From Anaeroglomus sp964630775 (GTDB lineage: Bacteria; Planctomycetota; Phycisphaerae; Sedimentisphaerales; Anaerohalosphaeraceae), in contig CAZVYY010000012.1 in assembly GCA_964630775.1 (NCBI GenBank), forward strand, positions 1-64,000: a DNA stretch of 64,000 nt, read 5' to 3'. Numbering within the stretch: the first letter of the stretch is position 1; each line of letters starts with the position of its first letter. The notes under the pieces were generated by a model, which was not told the origin of the DNA, did not search any database, and worked only from the letters and a program-made list of their open reading frames with translations. The position numbers and the translations under genes were made by a program. Positions 26,953 through 35,846 of the stretch are shown here, one piece after another.

Positions 26953-26993
26953 AAAAGATGGAATTTGCAGTGATGCGGATTCCATCTTTTTTT
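26953..26993 (+). terminator. Terminator of the glutaminase-A-like gene
   Basis: A 12-bp perfect stem (AAAAGATGGAAT against ATTCCATCTTTT) and a T-run. The 304-bp gap that follows it to 27194 otherwise holds only a G10 tract and AT-rich sequence. Confidence 0.92.
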
Positions 26994-27060
26994 GTGTTCC
27001 AATTTATTTTATGTTATTTAAAAAAAGAAGTTACAATCATCACGCTGAGGGCTTTTATTT

Positions 27061-27070
27061 GGGGGGGGGG
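27061..27070. repeat. G10 homopolymer
   Basis: Ten consecutive G bases, 125 bp upstream of the broken exosortase-substrate gene. It is not inside any supported gene. A tract of this length is prone to slippage, in replication and also in sequencing. Confidence 0.9.
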
Positions 27071-27194
27071 AAGGTACACCTGTTTTGGATTTATTGTGAA
27101 AAAATCACAGCACTTTGGTTCTGCTCATATTGTATAAAGAATCAACTACACTTGCTTTTGCAAACAAGTGGTTTAAGCGGAAAGGGAAGAAACT

Positions 27195-27589
27195 ATGGAA
27201 ACAATCAGAAAATGGATCATTGCGGCAAGTATCATTGCCGCTTCAAGTTATTCGGCTGCTGCGGTTACGTATGGTTTCTACGGTATTACGAATAACGACC
27301 CGTCCAACGTTGTCATTAGCCAGAACCAGCTTTCGGTAACGGTCGATGCCATTGGAACAACGCAGGTGGTGTTTGACTTGTCGGCTGGAAAGACCTGCAA
27401 CGATATTATATTATCAATGCCCTGAATACCGCATCGTTTCGCGTTGGGCTGCATGTTCAGGCTATCGGAACCAGCGGCAAGAGTGAATCTTTTGTGAGTA
27501 CGCCAGTTGTGCCGGCCCCTGGAGCATTGATGCTGGCAACGATTGGGATGGTGGTGGTCGGACATCTAAGACGTCGGATGACAATTTAG
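27195..27589 (+). pseudogene. Broken exosortase-type (PEP-CTERM-like) surface protein
   Basis: ATG 27195 (AAGGGAAG upstream) opens a secreted protein with a signal peptide (ASSYSAAA) and the ITNNDPSN start seen in PEP-CTERM proteins. It stops after 76 codons. In another frame the sequence continues as IINALNTASFRVGLHVQA, then SESFV, then the sorting tail VVPAPGALML with a membrane helix and HLRRR, ending at 27589. The two parts join in frame if one copy of the tandem ATATT-ATATT (27403-27412) is removed, giving NDIINAL. It also seems shorter in the middle than relatives I know of. So it carries a 5-bp duplication and possibly an internal deletion. An assembly error is the alternative. Confidence 0.75.
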
Positions 27590-27609
27590 ATAAAAAAAAG
27601 TCTTTTTTG

Positions 27610-27637
27610 GCCGCAGAATCAAAGTGCTGCGGCTTTA
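27610..27637 (+). terminator. Weak terminator-like hairpin
   Basis: Stem GCCGCAG against CTGCGGC with a 10-base loop, followed by TTTATTAT. The remaining gap to prfB (27638-27906) holds dispersed-repeat copy 5 and nothing else I can support. Confidence 0.6.
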
Positions 27638-27784
27638 TTATGCGCAGAGCCGGCAGAGGCTTTGGGGATTGAAGTCCTCGTCAGGCCCTGAAATTAGGGC
27701 GTATTCTGTACTATTCTGCAAAATTCTTGCAAATCCGACCTTGTCGGGGTATAAAACACCATAGTTTATTGTAGAAAAAAGACT

Positions 27785-27888
27785 TATACCCAATGGGTAT
27801 GATTATTCCGCGAGCAAAAGAAGCAAGTGTTTGAAGTTGCTGTACTTAGCCGCAGCGAAACGGATAATTTCAAGTGGAATTCAGTATA
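27785..27888 (+). repeat. TATACCC dispersed repeat, copy 5
   Basis: 104 bp, TATACCCAATGGGTATGATT to ATTCAGTATA, with CCGCGAGCAAAAGAAGC and TGTACTTAGCCGCAGCGAAA. It ends 18 bp before the prfB start. Confidence 0.85.
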
Positions 27889-27906
27889 ATTTATAGTTTG
27901 GAACTA

Positions 27907-29043
27907 TGGAAAAATCAGAACTTCGTCAATGGATCGAAACCCTGTCGGCCCGGATAAAACATATTCGGGACTGGCTTTGACATACCCACTAAAATTGCAC
28001 AACGCCAGGAGTGTGATCAAAAAATGGCTCAGCCGGGCTTCTGGGATAATCCGGAAACGGCCAAATCTGTTGTAACCCAAATCAGCGCACTTAAGTCTAT
28101 TATAGAGCCTGTGTTAGAGGCTGAACGCAATATTCGGGACATTTCGGACCTGTTTGATTTAGCATCTGAAGAAGACGATGCCGAAACGCTCGCCACGGTC
28201 GAAAAAGACCTGAAAACGCTTGACCAGCAGTGTGAAAAGATAGAAATCTCGGGGATGCTCAATGGTCCGGACGATATGCGAAGCTGTTTTTTCAGCATTC
28301 ATGCCGGAGCGGGCGGAACCGAAAGCTGTGACTGGGCGAGCATGTTGTTGCGAATGTATGCCCGGTATTTTGAACGCAATGGTTATACCTGCGAGGAAAT
28401 GGATATTACCGAGGGGGAAGAGGCAGGGATTCGGTCCATTACGCTGCGTGTGGCCGGTCCGTTTGCTTTCGGCAAATTATCGTGTGAGACCGGCGTTCAT
28501 CGGCTGGTACGCATCAGTCCGTTTGACGCCAATGCCCGGCGGCACACGAGTTTCGCGGCAGTCGATGTGGTCCCGGAATACGAGGATGACATCGAAATTG
28601 AAATCAAGGATGAAGACCTTCGGGTGGATACCTATCGGGCCAGCGGTGCCGGCGGTCAGCATGTCAATAAGACCAGTTCGGCGATTCGGCTGACGCACCT
28701 GCCGACCGGTATCGTTGTGCAGTGTCAAAACGACCGCAGTCAGCACAAAAACCGTGCCGAGGCCATGAAAATGCTCAAAGGCAAGCTGTATATGATTGAG
28801 CAGCAGAAGCGGGATGCGGAACTGGCCAAGCTCTACAGCAATAAAGGTCAGATTGCCTGGGGCAACCAGATTCGCAGTTATGTTCTGCAGCCATATCAAT
28901 TAATCAAGGATCACCGAACCGACCATCAGACCGGACAGGTGGATGCGGTACTGGACGGCGAGATAGAAGATTTTATCGAGAGTTATTTGCGATACCGTGC
29001 CGAGAAAAAACATAAACAGCAGGAGACTGTAAAGGCAAAGTGA
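27907..29043 (+). CDS. prfB: Peptide chain release factor 2 with programmed +1 frameshift and an extra frame break
   Basis: RF2 releases peptides at UGA and UAA. A 24-codon leader from ATG 27907 ends CTT TGA C; a +1 shift there gives WLDIPTKIAQRQECDQK, as in other RF2 genes. The rest is open from 28024 (339 residues): PGFWDNPE, the SCDWASMLLRMY segment, GGQHVNKT (the GGQ catalytic loop, ~28650) and a C-terminal region of normal length. About 378 residues in all fits RF2. However, the +1 frame meets the main frame one base out at the A5 run 28020-28024; six A's would be needed. Either a base is missing from the assembly, a second shift occurs, or translation restarts at ATG 28024 behind AGGAG. 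Confidence 0.9.
27976..27982 (+). promoter_or_regulatory. RF2 autoregulatory +1 frameshift site
   Basis: CTT TGA C in frame with the leader. When RF2 is scarce the ribosome pauses at UGA and slips +1. The upstream Shine-Dalgarno-like element is weak here (CGGGAC, unlike the strong AGGGGG of E. coli). Confidence 0.88.
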
Positions 29044-30512
29044 TGGACATTTCTCGCAGAATGTTTTTACAGTCGGCAGGGCTGCTGGCAGTCGGGTCCC
29101 TTTTGCCCGGCTGCACTATGTCGGAGTCCAAAGGCCCCAACAGGTTGTCGAAGCCGAATGTCATTTATATCCTGGCCGACGATTTGGGGTATGGTGACTT
29201 AAGCTGCTATGGCCAGAAGCGCTTTGCAACCCCAAACCTGGATCGTATGGCGCAGGAGGGGCTGCGGTTTACCCAGCATTATGCCGGCAGCACGGTTTGT
29301 GCTCCCAGTCGATGCAGTTTGATGACAGGATTGCATACCGGCCACACCCAGATACGCGGGAACATCGGGTTTGAGCCGGAAGGGCAGTACCCGCTGGCGG
29401 AAGGAACCTATACGCTGCCGCGAATGTTTAAGGATGCTGGTTATGCGACAGGAGCATTCGGCAAATGGGGATTGGGGGCCACCGGCAACAGCGGTGATCC
29501 AGGTCGCCAGGGATTTGATTTATTCTTCGGTTATAAATGTCAGAGTCTGGCTCATTTTTATTATCCGAAGTATTTGTGGCGCAATGAAGAAAAAGTGGAG
29601 TTGCCGGACAACGACCCAAAGACACAGCAGGGGGTCTATTCGCACGACCTGATTATGAGTGAGGCCCTGAAATTCATTCAGGATCATAAAGACAAACCGT
29701 TTTTTGTGTATCTGACGGCAACGATTCCCCATGCGGAACTGGCGGTACCGGAAAAAGATCTTGCTGAATTCAAAGGAAAATATCCTGAAAAACCATTCCC
29801 CGGCAATCACTATGGCCCCCAGCCGACACCCCGTGCGGCGTATGCGGCGATGGTCAGCAAGCTGGATGCCGGTGTGGGCCGGGTGATGGATGCGCTCAGA
29901 GAGCTTGGCCTGGATAAAAACACGCTGGTGATGTTTTCCAGTGACAACGGACCGCACAAAGAGGGCGGTGCCGACCCGGACTTTTTCGACAGTAATGGCC
30001 CGTTGAAAGGCTATAAACGGGATGTGTATGAAGGCGGGATTCGCGTTCCGATGATTGCCCGCTGGCCCGGAACTATTTCCGCCGGCACAGTGACCGGGCA
30101 TGTCAGTGCCTTCTGGGATATTCTGCCGACCTGTGCAGAGCTTGTGGGTGCCGATGTCCCGGAGTGTGATGGCGTGTCATTCGTCCCGACGCTGCTGGGG
30201 CGGGACACTGCCCAGAAGCAGCATGAGTATTTGTATTGGGAGTTTCATGAGCAGGGCGGCAAACAGGCGGTGCGGATGGGGCGATGGAAAGCGGTACGCC
30301 TGAATGTAATGAAGAACCCAGAGGCACCGATTGAGCTGTATGATTTAACGGCGGATATTGCCGAGCAGCACAATGCAGCCGCGGCTCATCCGGAGATTGC
30401 GGCGAAAATGAAAGCGATTTGTCTTGCGGCTCATACGCCGAATAAGCAGTTTCCATTTTTTAACCAGGAAAACACAGCAGGGAAACAGAATGAAACCGAT
30501 AGTACCGATTGA
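29043..30512 (+). CDS. Secreted sulfatase (type I, formylglycine)
   Basis: 489 residues. The N-terminus has a twin-arginine type signal (SRRMFLQSAGLLAVG) ending in a lipobox (LLPGC), so it is probably exported folded and lipid-anchored. The sulfatase signature CAPSRCSLMTG (cysteine about residue 86) carries the residue turned into formylglycine. Metal-site motifs ILADDLGYGD and FSSDNGPHKEGG are present. It probably removes sulfate from glycans, with a typical marine-planctomycete role. ATG 29043 overlaps the prfB stop by one base (TGATG), which suggests translational coupling. No maturase gene is nearby. Confidence 0.92.
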   Translation: MDISRRMFLQSAGLLAVGSLLPGCTMSESKGPNRLSKPNVIYILADDLGYGDLSCYGQKRFATPNLDRMAQEGLRFTQHYAGSTVCAPSRCSLMTGLHTGHTQIRGNIGFEPEGQYPLAEGTYTLPRMFKDAGYATGAFGKWGLGATGNSGDPGRQGFDLFFGYKCQSLAHFYYPKYLWRNEEKVELPDNDPKTQQGVYSHDLIMSEALKFIQDHKDKPFFVYLTATIPHAELAVPEKDLAEFKGKYPEKPFPGNHYGPQPTPRAAYAAMVSKLDAGVGRVMDALRELGLDKNTLVMFSSDNGPHKEGGADPDFFDSNGPLKGYKRDVYEGGIRVPMIARWPGTISAGTVTGHVSAFWDILPTCAELVGADVPECDGVSFVPTLLGRDTAQKQHEYLYWEFHEQGGKQAVRMGRWKAVRLNVMKNPEAPIELYDLTADIAEQHNAAAAHPEIAAKMKAICLAAHTPNKQFPFFNQENTAGKQNETDSTD

Positions 30513-32004
30513 AGTTAAGGCAGTAAGTGCAGAAATAACAGCGATCAAGACCGATCTTCTGGCGCTGGGCGTCTGTGAAGGCAAGTTATCCGGTCCGGCA
30601 GAACAGGTGGACAAAAAACTCAATGGGGCGATTGCCGCCCTGGTCAAGCTGGGTGATTTTAAAGGCAAATCCGGAACCACCGGCCTGATTTATACACAGT
30701 CCCAAATCGGTGCAGCCAGAGTTCTGCTGGTGGGGCTGGGCAAGTCCGACAAAACGGATGCGGATGTGCTGCGTAAAGCCGCGGCGACAGTCTCGGCCAA
30801 AGCCCTCGAATTAAAGGCGCTGACCGTGGATGTGTGTCTGCATCAGGCCGCTCCGACTGTGGATGCAGAGGCGGCGGTTCAGGCGATCACCGAAGGTCTT
30901 TATTTCGGTTCCTACCGATACAGCGAATATCTCAGTTCGGATGGGGAAAACAATCAGAAGCCCTCGTCGATCAAGGCGTTTATAGCGGATGCCTCCAAGG
31001 CATTTGTTTCCACCGCGGCGAAAGCAGTGGCCGCAGGCACCATTTACGGCAGCGCGCAGAATTATGCCAGAACGCTGGCCAATCGTCCGGGCAATGTGAT
31101 TTCGCCGCAGACACTGGCTGAGGAAGCCAAAAAAATGGCTCGCCAGGCTGGATTGCGCTGTACGGTGCTGGATGAAAAGGCGCTTGCTGCCAAAAAAATG
31201 GGCGGCATCCTGGCCGTCGGTCAGGGGTCTGCGAACAAACCGCGGCTGATTCTTCTGGAATACAAGCCTGCCAAAGTTGCAAAGAATATCCCTGTGATTG
31301 GCCTGGTCGGCAAGGCGATTACCTTTGACTCCGGCGGCATCAGCATCAAACCCGGCGAGGGGATGCATGATATGAAATACGACAAGTCCGGCGGTATCGC
31401 AGTGCTTGGGGCGATGCAGGCGATTGCCCGGCTCAAACCCAAGGCCCGCGTGCTGGGGCTGATTCCGGCGGCGGAAAATATGCCCAGCGGACTTGCGTAT
31501 CGGCCTGGCGATATCGTCACAACCTACAGCGGCAAGACCGTGGAGATTCAGAACACCGACGCCGAAGGCCGGATGATTCTGTGTGATGCGATTGCCTATG
31601 CCGAACAGCTTGGGTGCAGGACGATTGTGGATATTGCAACATTGACGGGGGCCTGTGTGGTTGCTCTCGGTCAAAAACGGGCCGGCGTAATGGGCAATGA
31701 TGAAAACCTCATCGAACAGATCAGGGCCGCATCGCGTCAAACCGGTGAACGCGTCTGGCACCTGCCCTGTGACGATGAATATGTGGAACTGATGAAAAGT
31801 AAGGTTGCCGATTTGAAGAATACCGGCGGCCGCTGGGCGGGGGCCTGTACGGCGGCGGCGTTTTTGGGCCAGTTTGTCAACGATGCCAGGTGGGCTCATG
31901 TGGATATGGCCGGCGTGGGCGTCTGGGGAGCGGATGAAGGTGCCGCTCCGGGTTCGATTGGATTTGGCGTCAGGCTGTTGTCTTCGTTTGTGATGAACCA
32001 GTAA
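30490..32004 (+). CDS. pepA: Leucyl aminopeptidase (peptidase M17)
   Basis: 504 residues; a cytoplasmic, metal-dependent enzyme that removes N-terminal residues from peptides. The N-terminal macro-like domain (MKPIVPIEVKAV) leads to the catalytic domain with GKAITFDSGGISIKP, KYDKSGG and NTDAEGRMIL (metal ligands and catalytic residues). ATG 30490 lies inside the end of the sulfatase gene (23-bp overlap) and matches the family N-terminus; an upstream in-frame start at 30424 only adds residues from the sulfatase region. Confidence 0.93.
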   Translation: MKPIVPIEVKAVSAEITAIKTDLLALGVCEGKLSGPAEQVDKKLNGAIAALVKLGDFKGKSGTTGLIYTQSQIGAARVLLVGLGKSDKTDADVLRKAAATVSAKALELKALTVDVCLHQAAPTVDAEAAVQAITEGLYFGSYRYSEYLSSDGENNQKPSSIKAFIADASKAFVSTAAKAVAAGTIYGSAQNYARTLANRPGNVISPQTLAEEAKKMARQAGLRCTVLDEKALAAKKMGGILAVGQGSANKPRLILLEYKPAKVAKNIPVIGLVGKAITFDSGGISIKPGEGMHDMKYDKSGGIAVLGAMQAIARLKPKARVLGLIPAAENMPSGLAYRPGDIVTTYSGKTVEIQNTDAEGRMILCDAIAYAEQLGCRTIVDIATLTGACVVALGQKRAGVMGNDENLIEQIRAASRQTGERVWHLPCDDEYVELMKSKVADLKNTGGRWAGACTAAAFLGQFVNDARWAHVDMAGVGVWGADEGAAPGSIGFGVRLLSSFVMNQ

Positions 32005-32059
32005 ATAGTGTTGGGAATGCATTGAATCAATAAAAATGAAGATGAAAAATGGAGAACAA

Positions 32060-34054
32060 ATGAGAACTGCAATAGTGTCAGCGATGGTGTTGGTGGTATC
32101 CTGCGGATGGGCACTGGCGGCGGATAATGCCGCTTCTTCAGAGCTTCAGCAGGTATGGCTGGATGAGTTGGATTTGAGCAAGGCGGTTATCGGCTGGGGC
32201 CAGATTCAGAAAAATAAATCCGTCGATGGCAAGCCGCTGGCAATCGCCGGCAAATCCTTTGCTCGCGGCGTGGGAACCCATGCCGATTCGCGGCTGGATG
32301 TGAAACTCGGCGGCATCGGGGAACAGTTTGAGGCCTGGGTTGGCATTGATGATGAAATTGCCGGCTCGGATCAGGGCAAGGCCGCGGCCAGCGTGGAGTT
32401 TCTGGTCTTTGGTGACGGCAAGCTGCTGTGGCGCAGCGAGGTCATGCGGGCGGGCAACCCGGCCAAGGAAGTCAAAGTGGATATCAAGGGAGTCGATATC
32501 CTTCGGCTTCAGGTCTCCGGCGGCAATGATATCAACTACGATCATGCCGACTGGGCCCAGGCACAGATTTCCTATCGTTTGACTGCGCCTCATACCATAG
32601 ATGTGGTTATGCCGGCTCCGTATATTCTGACCCCCAAGGCCGGACCGGCTCCGCGGATTACGGGGCCGAAAATATTCGGTGTTCGCCCGGGAAATCCGTT
32701 CCTCTTTACCGTCACCGCCACCGGTGAGCGGCCGATGAAATTCGCGGTGCGGGGTTTGCCGGAGGGATTGATCCTCAATTCCGATAACGGCCAGATACGC
32801 GGCGCCGTGAAAAACGCCGGCGAATATAAAACCACCGTGGTTGCCGAGAACAAGCACGGCAAGGTTGAGCGGGAATTCAAGATTGTCGTCGGTGATACGA
32901 TCAGCCTGACGCCCCCGATGGGGTGGAATAGCTGGAACTGCTGGGCCTGTGCGGTGGATGATGAAAAAGTGCGGGCCAGTGCCAAGGCCATGGTTGACAG
33001 CGGTCTGCTCAATCACGGCTGGACTTATATCAATATCGATGACTGCTGGATGCGGCAGGAAGGGTCCAAGGATCCGGTGATTGGCGAACCGGTGCGGGAC
33101 AAGGACGGTTATCTGCTCAGCAACGGCAAATTCCCCGATATGAAGGGGCTGACCGATTATATCCATTCTCTCGGATTGAGAGCCGGGATTTATATCTCGC
33201 CCGGGCCGAATACCTGTGCCGGCTACATCGGCAGTTGGGAACATGAGCAAAAAGACGCCGAGCGGTTTGCCGAATGGGGATTTGATTATCTCAAGTATGA
33301 CTGGTGCGGCTATTCGAGAATTGCTCCCAATCCCAATCTGGATGAGTTAAAGAAGCCTTATGCCGTGATGCGGGATTGCCTCAAAAACACCGGACGCGAT
33401 ATTGTCTATAGCCTCTGTCAGTATGGCATGGGCGATGTGTGGAAGTGGGGTGCCGAGGTGGGCGGCAATTGCTGGCGTACCACCGGCGATATTACCGACA
33501 GTTGGGGCAGCATGGCGGGTATCGGGTTTAAGCAGGCCGAGTTGTATCCGTATGCCGGCCCCGGCCGATGGAATGACCCGGATATGCTGGTTGTCGGCAA
33601 GGTCGGCTGGGGACCGAATCTGCATCCGGCCCGTCTGACCCCCGATGAGCAATATACCCATATCAGCCTGTGGTGCCTGTTGTCGTCGCCGCTGCTGATT
33701 GGATGTCCGATTGAACAGATGGATGAATTTACCTACAGCCTTCTGACCAATGATGAGGTGCTGGATGTCAATCAGGACCCCCTCGGCCAGCAGGCCCGGC
33801 GCATCGCTCAGGCCGACGGCATTGAAGTCTGGTCCAAAGCGATGGAAGACGGCTCTCGGGCGGTGGGGCTGTTCAATATGAATGAATTTGATGCCCGCAA
33901 GGGGACGGTTAACTGGAAAGATATTGCGTTTGCCGGCCAGTGCCAGGTGCGTGATTTGTGGCGCCAGAAAGATCTGGGTATGTTTGAAAATGAATTCACT
34001 GCGGACGTCCCGCCTCACGGCGTGGTGCTGGTTCGGATTATTCCGGCAAAATAA
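32060..34054 (+). CDS. Secreted alpha-galactosidase-like enzyme (NPCBM + GH27)
   Basis: 664 residues. After a signal peptide (GWALAAD) comes an NPCBM carbohydrate-binding domain (GKSFARGVGTHADSRL .. FEAWVGIDDE), then an Ig-like putative domain (~residues 190-285). The GH27 barrel follows: TPPMGWNSWNCW, NIDDCW, YLKYDWCGY with the nucleophile aspartate, and RTTGDITDSW. It should hydrolyse terminal alpha-galactose or a similar sugar outside the cytoplasm. ATG 32060 has GGAG six bases upstream and begins the signal peptide, so I prefer it to ATG 32036. Confidence 0.92.
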   Translation: MRTAIVSAMVLVVSCGWALAADNAASSELQQVWLDELDLSKAVIGWGQIQKNKSVDGKPLAIAGKSFARGVGTHADSRLDVKLGGIGEQFEAWVGIDDEIAGSDQGKAAASVEFLVFGDGKLLWRSEVMRAGNPAKEVKVDIKGVDILRLQVSGGNDINYDHADWAQAQISYRLTAPHTIDVVMPAPYILTPKAGPAPRITGPKIFGVRPGNPFLFTVTATGERPMKFAVRGLPEGLILNSDNGQIRGAVKNAGEYKTTVVAENKHGKVEREFKIVVGDTISLTPPMGWNSWNCWACAVDDEKVRASAKAMVDSGLLNHGWTYINIDDCWMRQEGSKDPVIGEPVRDKDGYLLSNGKFPDMKGLTDYIHSLGLRAGIYISPGPNTCAGYIGSWEHEQKDAERFAEWGFDYLKYDWCGYSRIAPNPNLDELKKPYAVMRDCLKNTGRDIVYSLCQYGMGDVWKWGAEVGGNCWRTTGDITDSWGSMAGIGFKQAELYPYAGPGRWNDPDMLVVGKVGWGPNLHPARLTPDEQYTHISLWCLLSSPLLIGCPIEQMDEFTYSLLTNDEVLDVNQDPLGQQARRIAQADGIEVWSKAMEDGSRAVGLFNMNEFDARKGTVNWKDIAFAGQCQVRDLWRQKDLGMFENEFTADVPPHGVVLVRIIPAK

Positions 34055-34098
34055 CGAATACCCGGACTATTGGGGATCATGCGTGGAAAGGAAACAAA

Positions 34099-34251
34099 GT
34101 GAATCGAGTGGTCATTGCTGGATGTGCGGCCGTTATCGTGCTGCTGGCCGGATGCAAATGCGGATGTTTGATGGGAACGACCCCCGCAGAAGATTTAGCA
34201 CAGGTCGTTCCTGCAGACGATGATGCGTCCATTCAGGGCAGCAAAGGATAA
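34099..34251 (+). CDS. Very small lipoprotein
   Basis: 50 residues from GTG 34099, with GGAAAGGAAA just upstream. The N-terminal hydrophobic stretch ends in a clear lipobox, LLAGC, followed by K-C-G-C and a short acidic tail ending IQGSKG. The stop lies 2 bp before folE, so it is tightly packed in the same transcript. Function is unknown. The two further cysteines (KCGC) right after the lipidated one are unusual and could bind metal (inference). Confidence 0.72.
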   Translation: MNRVVIAGCAAVIVLLAGCKCGCLMGTTPAEDLAQVVPADDDASIQGSKG

Positions 34252-34253
34252 TC

Positions 34254-34844
34254 ATGGAACAACGTGTTACTAAACCGGTGGATCTGGAACGAATTGAAAA
34301 GGCAGTCCTTGAAATTTTAGAGGCGGTGGATGAAAATCCGCAGCGGGAAGGTCTGCGTGATACCCCCAGACGGGTGGCCCGGATGTATGCCGAGCTGCTC
34401 GATGGAATGCGTCACGACCCTTCCGAGCATTTGGGCAGTGTCTTTCATGAAAAATATGATGAGATTGTATTACTGCGGGATATCCCGTTTTACAGCATCT
34501 GCGAACATCATCTGATGCCGTTTATCGGCAAAGCGCATGTGGCGTATCTGCCGGATGGCCAGGTGCTGGGCGTCAGCAAGCTGGCGCGGGTTGTCGATAT
34601 GTTTGCCCGTCGTCTGCAGTTGCAGGAACGACTGACCGACCAGATTGCCGATTTTCTGATGAAAAACCTCAAGCCCAAAGGCGTGACCGTAGTGCTGGAG
34701 GCCAGCCATAGCTGTATGACTATTCGCGGGATTAAAAAGCCCGGTGCCGTAATGGTCACCAGTGCCCTGCGCGGCATCTTCAAAAGCGATCCCCGAAGCC
34801 GTTCCGAAGTCATGACCCTGCTTCACGGCAATGAAAGAATGTAA
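34254..34844 (+). CDS. folE: GTP cyclohydrolase I
   Basis: 196 residues. It opens the imidazole ring of GTP to 7,8-dihydroneopterin triphosphate, for folate and for queuosine. Zinc and catalytic motifs: SICEHHLMPF (Cys and His), GKAHVAYLP, LGVSKLARVVD and HSCMTIRGIK. It overlaps the next gene by one base (TAATG). Together with the 6-pyruvoyl-tetrahydropterin-synthase homologue downstream, the pair supplies pterin or 6-carboxytetrahydropterin. Confidence 0.96.
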   Translation: MEQRVTKPVDLERIEKAVLEILEAVDENPQREGLRDTPRRVARMYAELLDGMRHDPSEHLGSVFHEKYDEIVLLRDIPFYSICEHHLMPFIGKAHVAYLPDGQVLGVSKLARVVDMFARRLQLQERLTDQIADFLMKNLKPKGVTVVLEASHSCMTIRGIKKPGAVMVTSALRGIFKSDPRSRSEVMTLLHGNERM

Positions 34845-35638
34845 TGCACAGACTGGCCCGGCAAATTCGATTTCAGATAGATCCGTTCGGGCGCAATGAA
34901 TATGCCGGATGGAATTCGTATGCGGCCAGGCCCACTACCGAAGGGCTTGGCCTGTATCTGGCGCTGTGGGTCCATCTGAAATCCCGATTGCATTCCGAGA
35001 CTGGCTTTGTGGTCAATGTATCGCAGATCGACGCGGCTGTGCGTCAGGAAGTCATACCCTGTTTTCAGCAGCAGTGTACCGAATGGTTCCGCCGGCAGTA
35101 TAATCCGCCGATGGAGGCGCTGTATGAACTGCTCAGGGAAGCCAAAACGCGTCTTGGTCCGGTATTCAAAAAATGCGGCCTCTGGAAGCTGGAACTGGAG
35201 CTGAATCCTTTCCGCCGGCTGGGAATTCAATGGGAGACAGATGAGATGGTGATTTATACGGAAAAGTTCGAATTTGCGGCCATGCACAAATTATGGAACG
35301 ACAAATTCGACAAAAAGACCAACTTCGAATTATTTGGCAAATGTGCCAATCCCGCAGGACATGGCCATAATTATATACTGGAAGTGTCGGTTAATCCGCC
35401 GCCCGGCAAATCCGGCTGGCTGGAAGGATTTGAACAGAAAGTGCGGGAATACTTTGTAGATATAGTGGACCATAAAAACCTGAATATTGATGTGTCCGCT
35501 TTTTCACGCATCAATCCAACCGTTGAAAACCTCTCGAAGCTGGCATGGAAGAATCTCAAAACCAAGCTCAAGCCCTGTAAACTCATTGAGGTCACGGTCT
35601 GGGAAAACGACCGGACCTATTGTCGATATAGCAAATAG
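34844..35638 (+). CDS. queD: 6-pyruvoyl-tetrahydropterin synthase / QueD-like protein with two domains
   Basis: 264 residues, about twice a normal QueD. The C-terminal half (from about residue 145) is an intact enzyme: FEFAAMHKLW, catalytic cysteine in FGKCANP, zinc ligands in GHGHNY, and VDHKNLN. The N-terminal half resembles the same fold in outline (a VNVSQIDAAV helix start) but lacks the His-X-His and cysteine motifs. So the protein is probably a tandem T-fold with one dead half. Substrate would be the folE product. Whether the product is 6-carboxytetrahydropterin (queuosine) or a tetrahydropterin cannot be told. Confidence 0.85.
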   Translation: MHRLARQIRFQIDPFGRNEYAGWNSYAARPTTEGLGLYLALWVHLKSRLHSETGFVVNVSQIDAAVRQEVIPCFQQQCTEWFRRQYNPPMEALYELLREAKTRLGPVFKKCGLWKLELELNPFRRLGIQWETDEMVIYTEKFEFAAMHKLWNDKFDKKTNFELFGKCANPAGHGHNYILEVSVNPPPGKSGWLEGFEQKVREYFVDIVDHKNLNIDVSAFSRINPTVENLSKLAWKNLKTKLKPCKLIEVTVWENDRTYCRYSK

Positions 35639-35846
35639 TTAATTAGCGACGTCCGATAAGAACCTTTTTTGTGGTTGACAAAAAACGAACTATTTTGACA
35701 ATAAGAACTTAATTTGATTCGGTTAAATATCCGATATTTATGATAGCCTTTCTTCAGTCAAAGAAACAGGATATACAAAGTACGGATTGGCGAGAGGCAG
35801 CTAAAAATTCATAACTGTTTTATTCGTAAACCTTTAAGAGGAATCT

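Noticed and set aside
27011..27295. 94-residue frame before the exosortase-substrate gene
   Set aside because: It runs through the G10 tract and overlaps the better-supported signal peptide in another frame.
27885..27890. TATAAT at the end of repeat copy 5 as a prfB promoter
   Set aside because: No TTGACA-like element at 16-18 bp upstream; the match arises from the repeat end plus two flanking bases.
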